This document shows, piece by piece, positions 47,443-57,240 of a stretch of DNA of 64,000 nucleotides. Location: NCBI RefSeq assembly GCF_001444405.1, contig NZ_CP013188.1:959474-1023473 (forward strand), given 5' to 3'. The DNA comes from Pseudoalteromonas phenolica. Lineage in GTDB: Bacteria > Pseudomonadota > Gammaproteobacteria > Enterobacterales > Alteromonadaceae. Both the position numbers and the translations under genes were made by a program. The first letter of the stretch is position 1; each line of letters starts with the position of its first letter. Under the pieces are notes generated by a model that had not been told where the DNA came from, made no database searches, and saw only the letters and a program-made list of their open reading frames with translations.

Positions 47443-48552
47443 ATGAATAAAGTAGGACTCGTTGGTTGGCGTGGTATGGTTGGCTCCGTCTTAATGGAGC
47501 GTATGCAGCAAGAGAATGATTTTGATAATATAGAAGCGTATTTTTTTACAACTTCTCAAACTGGTCAATTAGGACCTGATATTGCTGGCACACCTAAACC
47601 TTTGCTTGATGCAAGTGACGTGACTGCTTTGTCCCAAATGGACATTATTATTTCTTGCCAAGGTGGTGATTATACAAAATCAGTTTATCCACATTTGAGA
47701 GAGTCGGGTTGGACTGGTTATTGGATTGATGCAGCTTCTGCACTTCGAATGGAAAGCGACAGTATAATTGTTTTAGACCCGGTGAATAACGATGTTATCA
47801 AGCAGGGGCTAGAGCAGGGTGTTAAAACGTTTGTTGGTGGAAACTGTACCGTATCATTAATGTTATTAGCTCTAGGCGGTCTATTTGAACGAGATTTAGT
47901 AGAGTGGGTTTCTCCAATGACTTACCAAGCTGCATCCGGTGCTGGCGCCCGCAATATGCGAGAGCTGATCACACAAATGGGTGAAATTAATTCGGAAGTT
48001 AAATCACTGTTAGATGATCCAAGCTCTGCAATACTCGAAATAGATAAACTCGTCGCAGAGAAAATTAAATCGGATTCTCTTCCTAAAGACCAATTCGGTG
48101 TGCCGTTAGCTGGAAGCTTAATTCCTTGGATTGATGTACCAATGGGATCTGGTCAGTCAAAAGAAGAGTGGAAAGCACAAGTAGAAGCAAACAAAATACT
48201 AGGGTCTAGTCGCTCACCAATTCCAATTGATGGTTTATGTGTAAGAGTTGGTGCAATGCGTTGTCATTCTCAAGCAATGACCATTAAGTTAAGAGAAGAC
48301 TTGAGCGTCGAAGAGATCGAAAGTATTCTTGCTACTCATAATGAATGGGTACGTGTTATTCCAAATGATAGAGATATTACAGCAGAAGAATTAACACCTG
48401 TAAAAGTAACAGGTACTTTAGATATACCCGTTGGTCGTATTAGAAAATTAACGATGGGTCCGAAATATATTAGTGCATTTACTGTGGGTGATCAGCTACT
48501 TTGGGGAGCAGCTGAGCCATTAAGAAGGATGTTAAGAATTATTATAGATTAA
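47443..48552 (+). CDS. asd: Aspartate-semialdehyde dehydrogenase
   Basis: 369 residues. It reduces aspartyl phosphate to aspartate semialdehyde, the branch point for lysine/diaminopimelate, threonine and methionine. The NADP loop is GLVGWRGMVGSVL; the catalytic Cys is in VGGNCTVSLML (C135); MTYQAASGAGARNMREL and VRVGAMRCHSQA complete the site. It belongs to the long gammaproteobacterial Asd type. Essential for cell-wall synthesis, so the replicon must be indispensable unless a second copy exists. Its stop overlaps that of the convergent DUF4240 gene. Confidence 0.95.
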   Translation: MNKVGLVGWRGMVGSVLMERMQQENDFDNIEAYFFTTSQTGQLGPDIAGTPKPLLDASDVTALSQMDIIISCQGGDYTKSVYPHLRESGWTGYWIDAASALRMESDSIIVLDPVNNDVIKQGLEQGVKTFVGGNCTVSLMLLALGGLFERDLVEWVSPMTYQAASGAGARNMRELITQMGEINSEVKSLLDDPSSAILEIDKLVAEKIKSDSLPKDQFGVPLAGSLIPWIDVPMGSGQSKEEWKAQVEANKILGSSRSPIPIDGLCVRVGAMRCHSQAMTIKLREDLSVEEIESILATHNEWVRVIPNDRDITAEELTPVKVTGTLDIPVGRIRKLTMGPKYISAFTVGDQLLWGAAEPLRRMLRIIID

Positions 48553-49055
48553 TTCTTTTTCCAAAATTTATTAAATAGATTTGGATAGTTTTCTTTGAGG
48601 GATTTAGGTTTGTCTTTAAACCTTTTTCCCTTTGGTTGAAAGTTAACTACTTGATGGTATGGTAATTCTTGACCTGTAATTTCTTCGAACAACAGACCTG
48701 GTACTAAATCTAATTCATCAACATACGGATAAGGTAAATGGTCTTTAATTGGATAATTATAATCGAAGAGTTCATCGGGTTTATTACTTAGTTTTATATT
48801 AAACTCTTTTCCTTGTAATAAGCACCAATTACAAAAGTCCAAGAAATCATACTCTGTATTACAGCCACATATAATATATGCAACTGCCCAGTTATTCCAA
48901 TGCCAAAGATTTTTAAGTTTTTCTGTATAAATTGCATCAAAATCTTCAATATCTTTACTTGAAGAATTAGCTAAAATAGATTTTAGGACTTCATTTGAAT
49001 CCTCTGGAGATTGTTTTACTTTATCTAAAATTTCCCAAAAGCTTTGTTCATTCAT
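48549..49055 (-). CDS. DUF4240 domain protein
   Basis: 168 residues. The N-terminal half (MNEQSFWEILDKVKQSPEDS, then IYTEKLKNLWHWNNWAVAYI and FLDFCNWCLLQGKEF) fits DUF4240, a family of unknown function. The C-terminal tail is basic. No signal peptide. It is convergent with asd, sharing the TTAA of the two stop codons. The neighbouring dif-like site lies in its upstream region. Confidence 0.75.
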   Translation of the reverse strand: MNEQSFWEILDKVKQSPEDSNEVLKSILANSSSKDIEDFDAIYTEKLKNLWHWNNWAVAYIICGCNTEYDFLDFCNWCLLQGKEFNIKLSNKPDELFDYNYPIKDHLPYPYVDELDLVPGLLFEEITGQELPYHQVVNFQPKGKRFKDKPKSLKENYPNLFNKFWKKN

Positions 49056-49114
49056 TTTTCATTGACCAACTTATAAGTGAAGGCTGATTTTAGCATCTTT
49101 TATTTATAGAGTTA

Positions 49115-49142
49115 ATTTCTTATAATTTATATTATGTTAAAT
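49115..49142 (+). other. dif: dif-like Xer recombination site
   Basis: A 28-bp site: left arm ATTTCTTATAA (49115-49125), centre TTTATA (49126-49131), right arm TTATGTTAAAT (49132-49142). Against the gammaproteobacterial dif consensus (RNTKCGCATAA, TGTATA, TTATGTTAAAT) it matches 9/11, 5/6 and 11/11. The right arm is the canonical XerD-binding arm. The left, XerC-side arm differs at its GC pair. The arms are imperfect inverted repeats as Xer sites should be. It lies between DUF4240 and a tyrosine recombinase gene, and is probably the dimer-resolution site of this replicon. Confidence 0.82.
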
Positions 49143-49248
49143 AAGGATTTAATTTAATTATTACCCATATTTCCTTTAAAAACTTTAATTTACTTAGACC
49201 TACTAAAGTTCTAAACTATGTCCAATACTAACCAATATCGGACTTTAT

Positions 49249-50460
49249 ATGATTTTCCCGTTAGTCGATACTGTTAAGCAATTAAGATATATGATTGCGC
49301 ATGTTGAAGATGCTACCCTTAAAACTGAATATCCTGAATTAGAGTCTCAACTTGCAGTTTTAAACTCTAAACATGACTTTATAAATTCAGATTATGAATT
49401 TTTATTAAAGTTTTTATATGTTTATGGTAGAAAATCTGAAGCAACATTTAATCGTTTTCGAAATGAAATTGAACGATTCTATCTATGGTCTTGGCATTTT
49501 ACAAAATCATCAGTTTTCAATTTAAAGCGCGAAGACATAGAGGCTTACGTTGATTTTATGGTAAAGCCTGAAAAAACTTGGTCTACAAATTCTGTACAAT
49601 GGCGCTTTAAAGACAAAAACGGCGTAAAATGCATTAATGAAAAATGGCGCCCTTTTATAGAAAAAGATAACGGTGTCAGTCAACAAACGCTTGCAGCTAT
49701 GTTTACTGCGCTAAATGTATTCTATAAATTTGCACAATTAGAAGAAAAATCAGCTTTTAACTATGTGCCTGTAGTGAAAAAAAATTCTCCATATCTAGTT
49801 GTGCAATCACAAATCAATATGCCGGATACACTTAGTGACCTTCAATGGGAATATGTCTTTGGTGTTACAAAAGACAAATGTGAAATAGAGCCGAAATTTG
49901 AAAGGAATTTATTCACCTTAGCTTGTTTGAAAGGTTTATATCTTAGAATTTCAGAATTATCAGATAGGCCTCAGTGGTCACCAGTTATGAGTCATTTTTG
50001 GCAAGATTCTGATAATTATTGGTTCTTGCGTGTTATGGGTAAAGGTAACAAACTTAGGGATGTTACGCTGAGCGAAGAGTTTTTAGAGTATTTGAAAAGA
50101 TATCGTATTCATAGAGGATTCGAAGCTTTACCTCGAGCAGATGACCCATCCCCTATCCTTCATAAATTACGTGGTCAAGGTGGGATGAACGTCAGGCAGA
50201 TCCGGAGAATTGTCCAAGAAAGCTTTGATCTTGCGATAGAAAAACTAGAAAAAGATGGTTTTGAAGATGAATCAGAACAACTTAAAGCAGCTACTTCACA
50301 TTGGCTTCGTCATACAGGTGCAACGCATGATGCAAAACATCGACCACTGAAACACCTTTCTGAAGATCTTGGTCATTCAAAAATTGCTACGACAGATCAA
50401 ATATACATACAAACAAATGTGTCAGACCGTGCTAAATCAGGTTCAAAAAGGACATTGTAA
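49249..50460 (+). CDS. Tyrosine recombinase/integrase beside dif
   Basis: 403 residues, longer than XerC/XerD (about 300). The N-terminal core-binding SAM-like domain spans about 45-165; the catalytic domain about 195-403. All catalytic residues are present: R233 (GLYLRISEL), K265 (VMGKGNK), H351 and R354 (SHWLRHTG), H376 (DLGHSKIATT) and Y386 (QIYIQTN). The gene starts 107 bases after the dif-like site and its stop codon is followed directly by a second copy of the XerD arm. It may act on this replicon's dif or be a small Xer-type mobile element. Confidence 0.88.
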   Translation: MIFPLVDTVKQLRYMIAHVEDATLKTEYPELESQLAVLNSKHDFINSDYEFLLKFLYVYGRKSEATFNRFRNEIERFYLWSWHFTKSSVFNLKREDIEAYVDFMVKPEKTWSTNSVQWRFKDKNGVKCINEKWRPFIEKDNGVSQQTLAAMFTALNVFYKFAQLEEKSAFNYVPVVKKNSPYLVVQSQINMPDTLSDLQWEYVFGVTKDKCEIEPKFERNLFTLACLKGLYLRISELSDRPQWSPVMSHFWQDSDNYWFLRVMGKGNKLRDVTLSEEFLEYLKRYRIHRGFEALPRADDPSPILHKLRGQGGMNVRQIRRIVQESFDLAIEKLEKDGFEDESEQLKAATSHWLRHTGATHDAKHRPLKHLSEDLGHSKIATTDQIYIQTNVSDRAKSGSKRTL

Positions 50461-50471
50461 TTATGTTAAAT
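50460..50471 (+). repeat. Second copy of dif right arm
   Basis: ATTATGTTAAAT here is identical to 49131-49142 at the right half of the dif-like site, in the same orientation. It begins at the last base of the recombinase stop codon. The 17 bases before it do not resemble a left arm. The recombinase gene is therefore framed by 12-bp direct repeats 1,329 bp apart. Confidence 0.7.
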
Positions 50472-50475
50472 TAAG

Positions 50476-50499
50476 TGTGGTTGATTAATATCAACCACA
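50476..50499. terminator. Terminator-like hairpin between convergent genes
   Basis: TGTGGTTGAT (50476-50485), TAAT loop, ATCAACCACA (50490-50499). No T run follows on the plus strand, so termination may be weak. It separates the recombinase gene and ydiJ. Confidence 0.55.
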
Positions 50500-50511
50500 T
50501 TACTCATGTTT

Positions 50512-53500
50512 TTAAAGTTTAGAAGCAATAAATTCAATTGGATGAAGTGGTTTTTTGCCTTCAAATCGTTTAACTTGTGAACGACAAGAAAAACCAGTCG
50601 ATAAAACTGTTTCAATATGTTCGTTCTCTATCTTCTTTTTCCAAGATGCCTCATATAATAACTTTGATTTTTCAAAATTCTGCTTTTCGTGTCCATATGT
50701 ACCAGCCATACCACAACAACCTGTTGTAGGCGTATTTAAGTCTAAACCTAATTGAGAAAAAATATCTTTCCAAATTTTGGACGCTGAAGGCATAGCAGTT
50801 GTCTCTGTACAGTGTGATAACAAAGTTAGACTTGAACTATTGGTGATTTTGATATTGCTGAAGTCAAATGATTCAAACAATTCATGAGCAAGTTTAACTT
50901 CAAAATTACCTCTATCTTCAGAATTTAAAATTGTTTTATATTCATCTCTATATACCATTACTAAAGACGCATCTAAACCAATCATAGGAATATTTAGTTC
51001 TGCCACTTGGTTCAAAAACTGACTTGAATTTTTCGCAGTCGTTTTAAATTGCTTAAGAAAACCTTTTACATGCTGTGGCTTACCATTTGGAATAAATGGT
51101 AGTACATAAACATTTTTACCTAGCGCTTCGATAAGCTTTATGGTTGCATCTACAAGTTCTGCTTCATAGAAACTAGTAAATGGATCTTGCACGATTAAAA
51201 CTGAATTTCTTCTTTCAGATTCAGAAAGTGAATTAATTTTTTCTAAATCAAATTTGTTTTCTGTTTTTATACGTTCAGATATTGAAGGAACACTTAAATT
51301 AGGTGTATCTACGTATCCAATAATATTATTTATAAATTGCTTTCCTGGGAAATTATTTACAATAAAATTATTCAATCTAGGAAATTTAGCCATAAGTGGC
51401 GCTGTTGCTTCTACATTTCCTACAAGTAAATCTTTAGCTGGTCGTAAATAAATACTGTGATAAAAATTTAAGAATCGTGATCTAAATGTAGGAACATCTA
51501 CTTTGATTGGGCATGCTGAAGAACATGCTTTACAAGCCAAGCATTCATCCATCGCTTCTTTGACTTCATGGTTAAAGTCGTAATTATTCGAACCAGAATT
51601 TCGATATCTTTCCCACCAGGTAATATCACTTTCTTTATTAATTAATTGTTTTTCAACTTCGAGTAGATTAACGCCCTGCTCTTCTTGAAGTCTTAGCCAT
51701 TCTCTAAATAATGATGCTCTTCCTTTAGGTGAATGTCTTCTATCTTTTGTAACTTTATAAGATGGGCACATTGGTGTGTCATCATCATAATTAAAACAAA
51801 GTCCATTACCATTACAATTCATTGCATTGTCAAAACTGTCTTTTACGGTGACATCTATTTTACGGTCAAACCAACTTCTTTTTTGTCCATCAACTGAAAC
51901 AAGTGAGTCTTTACTTTCTATTGGCGTACAAATTTTTCCAGGATTTAGTCTATTATTTTTATCAAAAACTGCTTTTATCTTTCTAAGTTCGTTAAACAGT
52001 TCATCACCAAAAAACTCTGGGCCATATTCACTGCGATAGCCCTTACCATGCTCGCCCCACATCAATCCATTGTATTTTGCAGTAAGCGAAACGACTTGAT
52101 CAGAAATCTTTCTGAGTAACTTTTCTTGTTCTGGATCGCACATATCGAGTGCTGGTCTAACATGCAAAACTCCTGCATCTACATGACCAAACATACCGTA
52201 ATGTAGATTATGGCTATCAAGTAATGTTCTAAATTCAGAAATAAAGTCTGCTAAATTTTCAGGCGGAACTGCTGTATCTTCAGCAAAAGCGAGCGGCTTT
52301 TGTTTTCCTTTTGTATTTCCAAGCAAACCTACTGCTTTTTTTCGCATTGCGTAAATTTTTAGAATTTCGGATTTATCGGTTGTCAGTTGATAACCAATAA
52401 CACCTGCTTGTTTTTTTTCGATTAGCGCGTCCAGCTTATGACAAAGATTATTAATTTTGTCATCCATTTCATTAGCTGTCTCTCCATTGAATTCAACCAT
52501 GTTTAAACCTAACATGTCTTGGCCAGGTACATCTTGAATAAGATCTGAAACCGAATGCCAGATAATATCTTCTTTTGCTAGATTAAGAACTTTGCTATCT
52601 ACTGTTTCTACGGATGTTGCTTCTGCATCTACTAAAAATGGAGAATTTCGTAATGCTGAATCAAAGCTGTCATATTTTATATTTATTAGAGTTTTAAATG
52701 GAGCAATGGGTGTTATATTTAGTTTTGCCTCAGTTACAACAGCAAGTGAGCCCTCACTTCCAGTTATAACTCTTGATAAATCGAATGTTGTTAATTCATT
52801 ATTGAATACATTTTCTAAATCGTAACCAGTCAAAAATCTATTTAGTCTGGGAAATTTTTGAAGGATTAACTCTCTATTATTTTCACAAGAAGTAAGTACT
52901 TGCTTATAAACAGGGGAAGTATTTGTCTGCTGCTCTGCTAGTATCTCAGCCTGTTCTTTCGTAATTTTACTTGTATTTAGTTCTGTACCATCAACCAAGA
53001 ATGATTTTAAACCTAAAACATGATCACTGGTTTTTCCATATACCAACGAACCTTGGCCAGAAGCATCGGTATTTATCATCCCGCCAATTGTTGCTCTATT
53101 ACTCGTTGATAAATCTGGGGCGAAGAAGTATCCATAAGGTCTTAAAAAATCATTTAGCTGATCTTTAATGACACCCGCTTGAACTTTGACCCATTTTTCT
53201 TCTTCATTTATTTCTATAATTTCACGCATATGTCGTGATAAATCTAGAATGATACCGGGAGTAAGTGACTGCCCATTAGTGCCAGTGCCTCCACCTCTTG
53301 GTCCAAAAGTTAAAGACAAAAAAGGATCTTGGTTGGCTGTTTGAAGTGCAATTTGAATATCTTTATTTGATTTAGGGAAAACGACAGCTTGAGGGACTTC
53401 TTGATAAATACTGTTATCAGTTGAATTAACAATACGTGTCGCATAACTGGTATCAAGATCACCAGTAAAGCCTGAACTTTTAAGCTTATCTATATAGTTA

Positions 53501-53547
53501 TTGATTAATTCACTTGCGTTATCTTGTTGAGAAATTTGAGCAATCAT
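50512..53547 (-). CDS. ydiJ: YdiJ, FAD/Fe-S D-2-hydroxyacid dehydrogenase
   Basis: 1011 residues, close to the 1018 of E. coli YdiJ. N-terminal PCMH-type FAD domain (TFGPRGGGTGTNGQSLTPG) and FAD-oxidase C domain (up to about 520, with KHGKGYR-like GEHGKGYRSEYGPEFFGDEL). A 4Fe-4S segment follows (CLACKACSSACPIKVDVP) and a C-terminal CCG domain (SHCTETTAMP, TTGCCGMAGTYG). Family members oxidise D-2-hydroxyglutarate or D-lactate and pass electrons to the respiratory chain. Monocistronic and convergent with the recombinase. Confidence 0.92.
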   Translation of the reverse strand: MIAQISQQDNASELINNYIDKLKSSGFTGDLDTSYATRIVNSTDNSIYQEVPQAVVFPKSNKDIQIALQTANQDPFLSLTFGPRGGGTGTNGQSLTPGIILDLSRHMREIIEINEEEKWVKVQAGVIKDQLNDFLRPYGYFFAPDLSTSNRATIGGMINTDASGQGSLVYGKTSDHVLGLKSFLVDGTELNTSKITKEQAEILAEQQTNTSPVYKQVLTSCENNRELILQKFPRLNRFLTGYDLENVFNNELTTFDLSRVITGSEGSLAVVTEAKLNITPIAPFKTLINIKYDSFDSALRNSPFLVDAEATSVETVDSKVLNLAKEDIIWHSVSDLIQDVPGQDMLGLNMVEFNGETANEMDDKINNLCHKLDALIEKKQAGVIGYQLTTDKSEILKIYAMRKKAVGLLGNTKGKQKPLAFAEDTAVPPENLADFISEFRTLLDSHNLHYGMFGHVDAGVLHVRPALDMCDPEQEKLLRKISDQVVSLTAKYNGLMWGEHGKGYRSEYGPEFFGDELFNELRKIKAVFDKNNRLNPGKICTPIESKDSLVSVDGQKRSWFDRKIDVTVKDSFDNAMNCNGNGLCFNYDDDTPMCPSYKVTKDRRHSPKGRASLFREWLRLQEEQGVNLLEVEKQLINKESDITWWERYRNSGSNNYDFNHEVKEAMDECLACKACSSACPIKVDVPTFRSRFLNFYHSIYLRPAKDLLVGNVEATAPLMAKFPRLNNFIVNNFPGKQFINNIIGYVDTPNLSVPSISERIKTENKFDLEKINSLSESERRNSVLIVQDPFTSFYEAELVDATIKLIEALGKNVYVLPFIPNGKPQHVKGFLKQFKTTAKNSSQFLNQVAELNIPMIGLDASLVMVYRDEYKTILNSEDRGNFEVKLAHELFESFDFSNIKITNSSSLTLLSHCTETTAMPSASKIWKDIFSQLGLDLNTPTTGCCGMAGTYGHEKQNFEKSKLLYEASWKKKIENEHIETVLSTGFSCRSQVKRFEGKKPLHPIEFIASKL

Positions 53548-53682
53548 GACGGTTTTTACTTATTACTTATGACTATATTGTATCACGGTAAAATGTTAAG
53601 AAAATTGAGTTTTATATTCTTTGTTACAGTTAGAAACAGAAAATTATATTTAACTTGCTATTATTTAATACAGGAGGCTGCT

Positions 53683-53886
53683 ATGAAGAAATTTCTTACT
53701 TTGAGTTTAGGTTGTCTATTTGTAATATTAGCAATTATCTTTTTTGTTGTGCCTGGCCCTTCAATCATATTTGGTTTGGCTGCGCTAATGTGTTTTTCTT
53801 TTTATTACCCTAAAGCAAGAGTTTATTTGAAGAAATTACAGCGTATTTTTAGAGATGTTTGCTATAGATTAGACAAAGTAAAATGA
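53683..53886 (+). CDS. Small PGPGW-type membrane protein
   Basis: 67 residues from the ATG at 53683, which has a strong AGGAGG ribosome site; the longer in-frame ORF from 53524 is not needed. One N-terminal hydrophobic segment with the signature VVPGPSIIFGLAALMCFSFY, then a basic tail. This resembles the PGPGW putative membrane family; function unknown. It is convergent with ppsA across a terminator. Confidence 0.8.
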   Translation: MKKFLTLSLGCLFVILAIIFFVVPGPSIIFGLAALMCFSFYYPKARVYLKKLQRIFRDVCYRLDKVK

Positions 53887-53910
53887 AAAAGCCGGCTGAT
53901 GCCGGCTTTA
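53887..53910. terminator. Bidirectional terminator between PGPGW gene and ppsA
   Basis: AAAGCCGGC (53888-53896), TGAT loop, GCCGGCTTT (53901-53909). A run before and T after allow it to serve both convergent genes. Confidence 0.92.
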
Positions 53911-53913
53911 TAA

Positions 53914-56292
53914 TTAATTTGCTTTAAGCTTATCAGCTAAATACAACCAAGTTTCTAGTACTGTATCAGGATTTAAAGATACAGAATCAATCCCTTGTTC
54001 AACAAGCCAAGCAGCAAAATCTTCATGATCTGAAGGACCTTGACCACAGATACCTACATACTTGCCTTTCGCTTTAGCTGTTTGAATAGCCATAGATAAA
54101 AGTTTCTTGATTGCAGGATTTCTTTCATCGAAAAGGTGTGCGATTAAACCTGAATCACGGTCAAGACCTAATGTTAACTGAGTTAAATCGTTAGAACCAA
54201 TAGAGAAACCGTCGAAGTATTCTAAAAACTCTTCAGCTAGTAATGCATTTGATGGTAATTCACACATCATGATTACTTTTAAGCCATTTTCACCACGTTT
54301 TAAGCCATGTTCTTCAAGTAATTGTATTACTTGTGCAGCTTCTTCTAAAGTACGTACGAATGGGATCATGATTTCAACATTCGTTAAATCCATGCCATTT
54401 CTTACGCGTTTGATTGCTTCACATTCTAGTGCAAAACATTCGCGGAAGTCTTCAGAAATATAACGAGATGCGCCACGGAAACCAATCATTGGGTTTTCTT
54501 CTTCTGGCTCATATTGCTGACCGCCAATTAAGTTCGCGTATTCATTCGACTTAAAGTCTGACATACGTACAATAACGCGTTCTGGTGCAAATGCTGAACC
54601 TAAAGTTGCAATACCTTCAACTAGCTTCTCGATATAGAATTCAACTGGAGAAGCATAACCAGCGATCATTTCTTTGATTTCAGCTTGTAAATCAGCTGGT
54701 TGAGTTTCAAAGTTTATTAAAGCTTTAGGGTGAATACCAATCATACGGTTGATAATAAACTCTAAACGCGCAAGACCAATACCAGCATGTGGTAATTTAG
54801 CAAAGTCGAACGCACGATCTGGATTACCAACATTCATCATAATTTTCATTGGTAAATCAGGCATAGAATCAATTTCAGAAGTAATTACTTCATAATCAAG
54901 TTTGCCTTCGTAGATATAACCCGTATCACCTTCGGCACAAGAAACGGTTACTTCTTGATTATTTGTGATTAAGTCTGTTGCATTACCACAACCAACTACT
55001 GCTGGAATACCAAGTTCACGAGCGATAATTGCTGCGTGACATGTACGTCCGCCACGGTTTGTGACGATCGCAGCTGCGCGCTTCATGATTGGTTCCCAAT
55101 CTGGATCTGTCATATCAGTAACTAATACATCACCAACTTGTACTTTATCCATCTCGTCGATTGAGTTAAGTACGCGTACAACACCAGAACCAATTTTATG
55201 ACCGATAGCACGACCTTCAGCAATAACATTAGATTGTGCTTTAAGTTGGAAACGCTCCATTACGTTTGCATCTTCATTCGAGCGCACTGTTTCTGGACGT
55301 GCTTGAACGATATAAAGTTTACCGTCATTACCATCTTTAGCCCATTCGATATCCATCGGACGGCCATAATGTTTTTCAATGATTACAGCTTGCTTTGCTA
55401 GTTCTTGTACTTCTTCGTCTGTGATTGAAAAACGATTTGATAGTTCAGGTTCCATATCTACAATTTCAACTTGTTTACCGTGTGACTCGTCACTTGAGTA
55501 AACCATTTGAATTGCTTTAGAACCAAGGTTTCTTCTAACTACAGAAGGTTTACCTTTGGCCAAAGTTGGTTTGTGAACATAAAATTCGTCAGGGTTAACA
55601 GCTCCTTGAACAACCATTTCACCAAGACCATAACTTGAGGTTACAAACACAACATCTTCAAAACCTGATTCGGTATCGATACTGAACATTACACCTGAAG
55701 ATGCTTTGTCTGAACGAACCATGCGCTGTATACCTGCTGAAAGCGCAACGCCACGGTGGTCATAACCTTGGTGCACGCGATAAGAAATTGCGCGGTCATT
55801 AAATAAAGAAGCGAATACGTGTTTTATTGCGACCATTACTGCGTCAATTCCACGTACATTCAAAAATGTTTCTTGTTGGCCTGCGAAAGAAGCATCTGGC
55901 ATATCTTCAGCTGTAGCAGATGAACGAACAGCGAATGAAACATCTGCAGAGGCATCACCATGGAGCGTGTTGTATGCGTTGCGAATTGCTTTATCTAGTT
56001 CTGGTTGGAAAGGTGTGTCGATAATCCATTGACGAATTTCAGCGCCCACTTTTGCTAAAGTGTTGACATCATCAACGTCTAATGTGTCTAGAATATTGTG
56101 AATTTTCTCGTTTAAGCCAGATTGCTCTAAAAATTCATTAAAGGCTTCGGCGGTAGTAGCGAAACCGCCTGGTACTTGAACACCAGCGTTAGAAAGGTTT
56201 GAAATCATTTCCCCAAGTGACGCATTTTTGCCACCCACTCGAGGTACATCTTGCATACCTAACTCTTGATACCAGAGAACGTAGTCTTGCAC
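53914..56292 (-). CDS. ppsA: Phosphoenolpyruvate synthase
   Basis: 792 residues, the E. coli size. It makes PEP from pyruvate and ATP for gluconeogenesis. The N-terminal nucleotide-binding domain has RSSATAEDMPDASFAGQQET; the phosphohistidine domain has RGGRTCHAAIIARELGIPAV; the C-terminal PEP/pyruvate domain has FSIGSNDLTQLTLGLDRDSG and the Cys of VGICGQGPSDH. Divergent from ppsR, which controls its activity by phosphorylation at the Thr beside the catalytic His (Thr present in GRTCH). Confidence 0.97.
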   Translation of the reverse strand: MQDYVLWYQELGMQDVPRVGGKNASLGEMISNLSNAGVQVPGGFATTAEAFNEFLEQSGLNEKIHNILDTLDVDDVNTLAKVGAEIRQWIIDTPFQPELDKAIRNAYNTLHGDASADVSFAVRSSATAEDMPDASFAGQQETFLNVRGIDAVMVAIKHVFASLFNDRAISYRVHQGYDHRGVALSAGIQRMVRSDKASSGVMFSIDTESGFEDVVFVTSSYGLGEMVVQGAVNPDEFYVHKPTLAKGKPSVVRRNLGSKAIQMVYSSDESHGKQVEIVDMEPELSNRFSITDEEVQELAKQAVIIEKHYGRPMDIEWAKDGNDGKLYIVQARPETVRSNEDANVMERFQLKAQSNVIAEGRAIGHKIGSGVVRVLNSIDEMDKVQVGDVLVTDMTDPDWEPIMKRAAAIVTNRGGRTCHAAIIARELGIPAVVGCGNATDLITNNQEVTVSCAEGDTGYIYEGKLDYEVITSEIDSMPDLPMKIMMNVGNPDRAFDFAKLPHAGIGLARLEFIINRMIGIHPKALINFETQPADLQAEIKEMIAGYASPVEFYIEKLVEGIATLGSAFAPERVIVRMSDFKSNEYANLIGGQQYEPEEENPMIGFRGASRYISEDFRECFALECEAIKRVRNGMDLTNVEIMIPFVRTLEEAAQVIQLLEEHGLKRGENGLKVIMMCELPSNALLAEEFLEYFDGFSIGSNDLTQLTLGLDRDSGLIAHLFDERNPAIKKLLSMAIQTAKAKGKYVGICGQGPSDHEDFAAWLVEQGIDSVSLNPDTVLETWLYLADKLKAN

Positions 56293-56430
56293 GGAACTGT
56301 CTCCATAAACAAATTGTAATAAATGTGAGAGATTGTTTGACCATAAGTATAGTCAAGTGCATTCTACACTGGCAAAGCTAGTCGCGTAAACCGCGATAAG
56401 GAAAATAAACAAATTTCATTAGGCTTAATT

Positions 56431-57240
56431 ATGAGAACCGCTTTTTATATTTCTGATGGTACCGCCATTACTTCCGAGGTCTTTGGTCATGCAACTCTTT
56501 CTCTTTTTCCTGTTGAATTTCAACATAAAACGATTCCTTTTGTAGAAACTGTTAACCGAGCACATGAAGTAAAAGAACTGATCAATAAAACAGTTAGTGC
56601 TGAAGGTGAAAAGCCATTAGTTTTTTTCACGTTTGTAAACCCAGAATTGTCCGATATTATTTTATCTAGTAACGCTGTTTGTTATGATTTTTTAACACTG
56701 GCAAGTCATGTATTGAAGAAAGAGTTAAAAACTGAACCTGTTCCGAGAATTCACCGAACTCATTCGATTCATGAATCAAGTTACGATTTCAGAATTGATG
56801 CTGTTAACTATGCGCTTGCAAATGATGACGGTGCAAATATAAAGAATTATGAAGAAGCTGATATTATTCTTGTTGGTGTGAGTAGAAGTGGAAAAACACC
56901 TACAAGTTTGTATTTAGCACTTCAATATGGCATTAAAGCAGCAAATTACCCAATGACTGAAGACGATCTAGAAAAAGGCAATTATCCCAAATGTTTGTTA
57001 CCTTTTAAAAATAAACTTTTCGGGTTAACAATTGATCCTGAGAGGTTGTCATTAATTCGACAGGAGCGAATGGCTAATTCAAAATATGCTTCAATTCGTC
57101 AATGTCGAATTGAAGTAAGAGAAGTAGAAATGTTATTTAAAAAACATAAAACATCTTACTTAAATTCGACAAAACATTCCGTTGAAGAGATATCAGCTAA
57201 AATTATATCCGAAGCTGGCTTAGTAAGGCGAAAATATTAA
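56431..57240 (+). CDS. ppsR: PpsR, PEP synthase regulatory protein
   Basis: 269 residues of the DUF299 family: an ADP-dependent kinase and Pi-dependent pyrophosphorylase that inactivates and reactivates PEP synthase. The P-loop is ILVGVSRSGKTPTSLYLALQ (about residue 150); the opening RTAFYISDGTAITSEVFGHA is typical. Divergently paired with ppsA across 138 bases that must hold both promoters. Confidence 0.95.
   Translation: MRTAFYISDGTAITSEVFGHATLSLFPVEFQHKTIPFVETVNRAHEVKELINKTVSAEGEKPLVFFTFVNPELSDIILSSNAVCYDFLTLASHVLKKELKTEPVPRIHRTHSIHESSYDFRIDAVNYALANDDGANIKNYEEADIILVGVSRSGKTPTSLYLALQYGIKAANYPMTEDDLEKGNYPKCLLPFKNKLFGLTIDPERLSLIRQERMANSKYASIRQCRIEVREVEMLFKKHKTSYLNSTKHSVEEISAKIISEAGLVRRKY

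Noticed and set aside
50444..50471. A second full dif site after the recombinase gene.
   Set aside because: Only the XerD arm is present; the 17 bases before it do not match a centre and XerC arm, so it is reported only as a 12-bp repeat.
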